Source of the DNA: JBBRWV01 sp038248985
GTDB taxonomy: Bacteria; Planctomycetota; Phycisphaerae; WQYP01
Reading direction: 5' to 3'
Length of the DNA: 24,566 nucleotides
Assembly (NCBI GenBank): GCA_038248985.1
Contig: JBBRWV010000047.1
Location: forward strand, 1-24,566
Shown piece by piece: positions 22,959-24,566 of this stretch. The notes below the pieces were generated by a model. That model made no database searches. It saw nothing but the letters and a program-made list of their open reading frames with translations, and was not told where the DNA came from. The translations under genes and the position numbers were made by a program. Numbering within the stretch: the stretch's first letter is position 1; each line of letters starts with the position of its first letter.

Positions 22959-22964
22959 TATAAT
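22959..22964 (+). promoter_or_regulatory. Possible -10 box for the 23015 gene
   Basis: A perfect TATAAT lies 50 bp before the start codon of the small + gene, in the 132-bp divergent region. The -35 position (around TTCCTG) is poor. Confidence 0.4.
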
Positions 22965-23014
22965 CCTGTCGCCGCTTATCCTCAAGCAAGAAACGCCTTT
23001 TCGGGAACTTTACC

Positions 23015-23299
23015 ATGCCAGACACCCTATCTCCCCCCGCGATAGAATCCTTCCTCGGGCAAATCGTCGTCCTCGATACCCAAGGCCCTCTCATCTACAT
23101 CGGCACACTGCAATCCGTCTCCCCTCACTTCTGGACCCTGCACGACGCCGATGTCCACGATCGCCACGATTCCCGCTCCACCAAAGAATTCTACCTTACC
23201 GAAACCCGCCAACTCGGCGTCCGCATCAACCGTACCCATGTCCACGTCGCCGCCTCCCAAATCGCCAGCTTCAGCCGCCTCGAAGATATTGTCGGCTGA
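23015..23299 (+). CDS. Small conserved protein, possibly Sm-like beta fold
   Basis: A 94-residue protein with the order FLGQIVVLDTQGPLIYIGTLQSVSPHFWTLHDADVHD, then RHDSRSTKEFYLTETRQLGVRINRTHVHVAASQIASFSRLEDIV. The strands and the conserved VVLDT...YIGTL...L.DADVHD pattern recall a small protein widespread in planctomycetes. The strand-rich plan resembles Sm/LSm barrels, but that is inference. No cysteine, signal peptide or membrane segment. The ATG is preceded by a weak GGGA. It ends 15 bp before the convergent GH99-like gene. Confidence 0.75.
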   Translation: MPDTLSPPAIESFLGQIVVLDTQGPLIYIGTLQSVSPHFWTLHDADVHDRHDSRSTKEFYLTETRQLGVRINRTHVHVAASQIASFSRLEDIVG

Positions 23300-23313
23300 C
23301 CGCCCCTCCCCCC

Positions 23314-24444
23314 TCACCGCGTAAACACCCGCTTCACCATCTCCAGATACGCCGTCCCATGCACCTCGTCCGGCAGCAAATACGCCCCCTCCGTCCATTC
23401 ATTCCACGCATTCAACGTCACCATCTTCACCTTCACTTCCGCCCTCCCCACAAACGCCCGCGCATGCTCGAGCCCATTCCGAAATGCCCCCGGCGAATTC
23501 CCCTCCAGTATCGGTATCCACGGATACCCCCGCATCTCATAGTGATCCGTCCCGCAGCACCGCGGCGAGGCGTCCCAACCCATCGTCACATTCGGTATGT
23601 ACGGCACCTTCATCTTCACGCACTTCTCCCACGCCGCAAAATTCGCCTGCGCCGCCTTCGCATAACTCCCTTTCGGAAACGTGTCCCCATCCAAATGGTA
23701 ATGATCGCAATAGTTGTACGCCGTCACCGAATCAAACCCCATGTCCAACGCCAACTTCTCCACCCCGCCAAAGAGCTTCCACCGCGAATTCTCCGGCCCG
23801 CACCACATCACCATGTTGAAATGCACCCCCGGCAACCCCGCCGCCGCCGCCTTCAACTGCATCCGCTCCATCGCCTCCCGCGCCCCCTCCACCCCGCCAA
23901 AAGAATCCACAAACGTCACCAGGTCGAAAATCGAAAAATACGGGCACCCCTCAATCCGCAGATAACTCGGATGCAAAAAATACCGCTCCACAATCAGTGT
24001 GATCATCCGCTCATACACCGCCGCCGAAATCTTCCCCTCCGCCAGCAATGCATGCTCCACCCCCAAAGGTGCCGGATGCCAGTTCTTCCAATTATGATTC
24101 GCCCACATCAACGCAAACTTCAACCGGTCATTGTTATCCGCCCCCAGAAAACCATGATCCAACGCCCCCGCTAAAAATGGCCCATCCTCATAATAATAAT
24201 AATCATAGATGAACGCCGTCACCCCATGCGTCGCTGCCAACTCAATCTCCCGCCCCGCGAAAATCGGGTTCGATTCGTCAAACATCCCCCACGCCGGCAC
24301 AATCGGCTGCCGATGCCCCTCAAACCGCGGCCGCGCCGCTTTCACCAACTCCCATTCCGTCCACCCTTTCCCATGCCATTTGTCGTTTCGCGCGTCTGGA
24401 TGCCACTGTGGAAAATAATACGCCGCCACTTCGATCTGCGCCAT
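23314..24444 (-). CDS. GH99-like / WbsX family protein
   Basis: A 376-residue TIM-barrel-type protein of the GH99-like/WbsX family, found in polysaccharide (O-antigen) gene clusters. Its landmarks are YYFPQWHPD (9-17) with WHGKGWTEW (23-31), a Tyr-rich strand FIYDYYYYEDGPFL, LMWANHNW, and near the C-terminus MVTLNAWNEWTEGAYLLPD. Family members are thought to process or assemble surface glycans; no substrate can be named. AGGAGG is present before the ATG, overlapping the end of the upstream gene. Sense-strand codons favour G-ending forms. It ends 15 bp from the convergent 23015 gene. The first residues show no signal peptide, so a cytoplasmic role is likelier. Confidence 0.88.
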   Translation of the reverse strand: MAQIEVAAYYFPQWHPDARNDKWHGKGWTEWELVKAARPRFEGHRQPIVPAWGMFDESNPIFAGREIELAATHGVTAFIYDYYYYEDGPFLAGALDHGFLGADNNDRLKFALMWANHNWKNWHPAPLGVEHALLAEGKISAAVYERMITLIVERYFLHPSYLRIEGCPYFSIFDLVTFVDSFGGVEGAREAMERMQLKAAAAGLPGVHFNMVMWCGPENSRWKLFGGVEKLALDMGFDSVTAYNYCDHYHLDGDTFPKGSYAKAAQANFAAWEKCVKMKVPYIPNVTMGWDASPRCCGTDHYEMRGYPWIPILEGNSPGAFRNGLEHARAFVGRAEVKVKMVTLNAWNEWTEGAYLLPDEVHGTAYLEMVKRVFTR

Positions 24445-24452
24445 AAAACCTC

Positions 24453-24566
24453 CTACCCATCTTTCCTGAAATTATCCGCCGGATCGCCCGCTGCCACAAT
24501 GGCCCCGTCGCAGCACACCCGGTCTCCATATTCAGTTCTCAATCGACTGCGGCCGTGGCCCCAGAT
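24453..24566 (-). CDS. C-terminal end of an upstream gene (partial)
   Basis: Read on the minus strand from the window edge, 37 sense codons end in TAG at 24455-24453. The peptide (…YGDRVCCDGAIVAAGDPAD…) is protein-like and too short to assign. The stop is 8 bp before the ATG of the GH99-like gene and abuts its AGGAGG site, the spacing of an operon. Since GH99-like genes often sit in polysaccharide clusters, this may be another such gene. That is inference. Confidence 0.6.
   Translation of the reverse strand: MWGHGRSRLRTEYGDRVCCDGAIVAAGDPADNFRKDG

Noticed and set aside
22867..24174. Plus-strand 435-aa Arg/His/Pro-rich frame
   Set aside because: It overlaps two well-supported genes (23015 and the GH99-like gene) and has shadow-type composition.

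Overview
The window most likely comes from a member of the Planctomycetota, probably of the class Phycisphaerae. The class placement is inference. Three things point this way. A 16S rRNA 3' end is followed by its own terminator, with no 23S or 5S gene in the next 24 kb. A large secreted protein carries an N-terminal LEPR sorting-type motif. Several proteins resemble families I associate with planctomycetes: a DUF3467 protein, a BBP2/OmpL-like porin, a GH99-like/WbsX protein and small conserved unknowns. The + strand is C-rich throughout, whichever way the genes point, so + genes favour C-ending codons and - genes favour G-ending codons.

Layout. 1-726: 3' part of 16S rRNA, a structured trailer and a strong intrinsic terminator. 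760-1447: a ParD/ParE-type toxin-antitoxin pair with a promoter that would give a leaderless mRNA. 1492-1752: a probable broken small secreted-protein gene. 1749-6078 (+): acetylornithine-type aminotransferase, McsA-like zinc/UVR protein, NAD-dependent epimerase-like protein, and a conserved barrel-like protein of unknown function. 6325-8952 (+): an 875-residue LEPR surface protein with a complete FKBP isomerase domain between two Ig-like domains and six 43-residue repeats at its C-terminus. 9034-13852 (+): small unknown, K+-independent-type H+-pyrophosphatase, small unknown, DUF3467 protein, and a family-4-like uracil-DNA glycosylase that has lost all four iron-sulfur cysteines.

13870-15797 (-): glycosyltransferase and hexapeptide acetyltransferase (overlapping by ATGA) and a YqeY protein. 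15798-17748: a promoter, a leader of about 350 nt, an outer-membrane porin with its own codon bias, and a strong terminator. 17995-19914 (-): multi-pass membrane protein and CHAD-domain protein. 19982-21703 (+): a divergent Ppx/GppA-HD phosphatase. 21824-22882 (-): secreted cytochrome-c-like protein with a CX4CH site. 23015-23299 (+): small conserved unknown. 23314-24566 (-): GH99-like/WbsX protein and the 3' end of the gene before it.

Functional links. CHAD (polyphosphate-binding), Ppx/GppA and the membrane pyrophosphatase all concern polyphosphate/pyrophosphate energetics; the first two share a 67-bp divergent promoter region. The glycosyltransferase/acetyltransferase pair and the GH99-like gene suggest surface polysaccharide assembly. 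No phage, IS element, CRISPR array or tRNA gene was seen.
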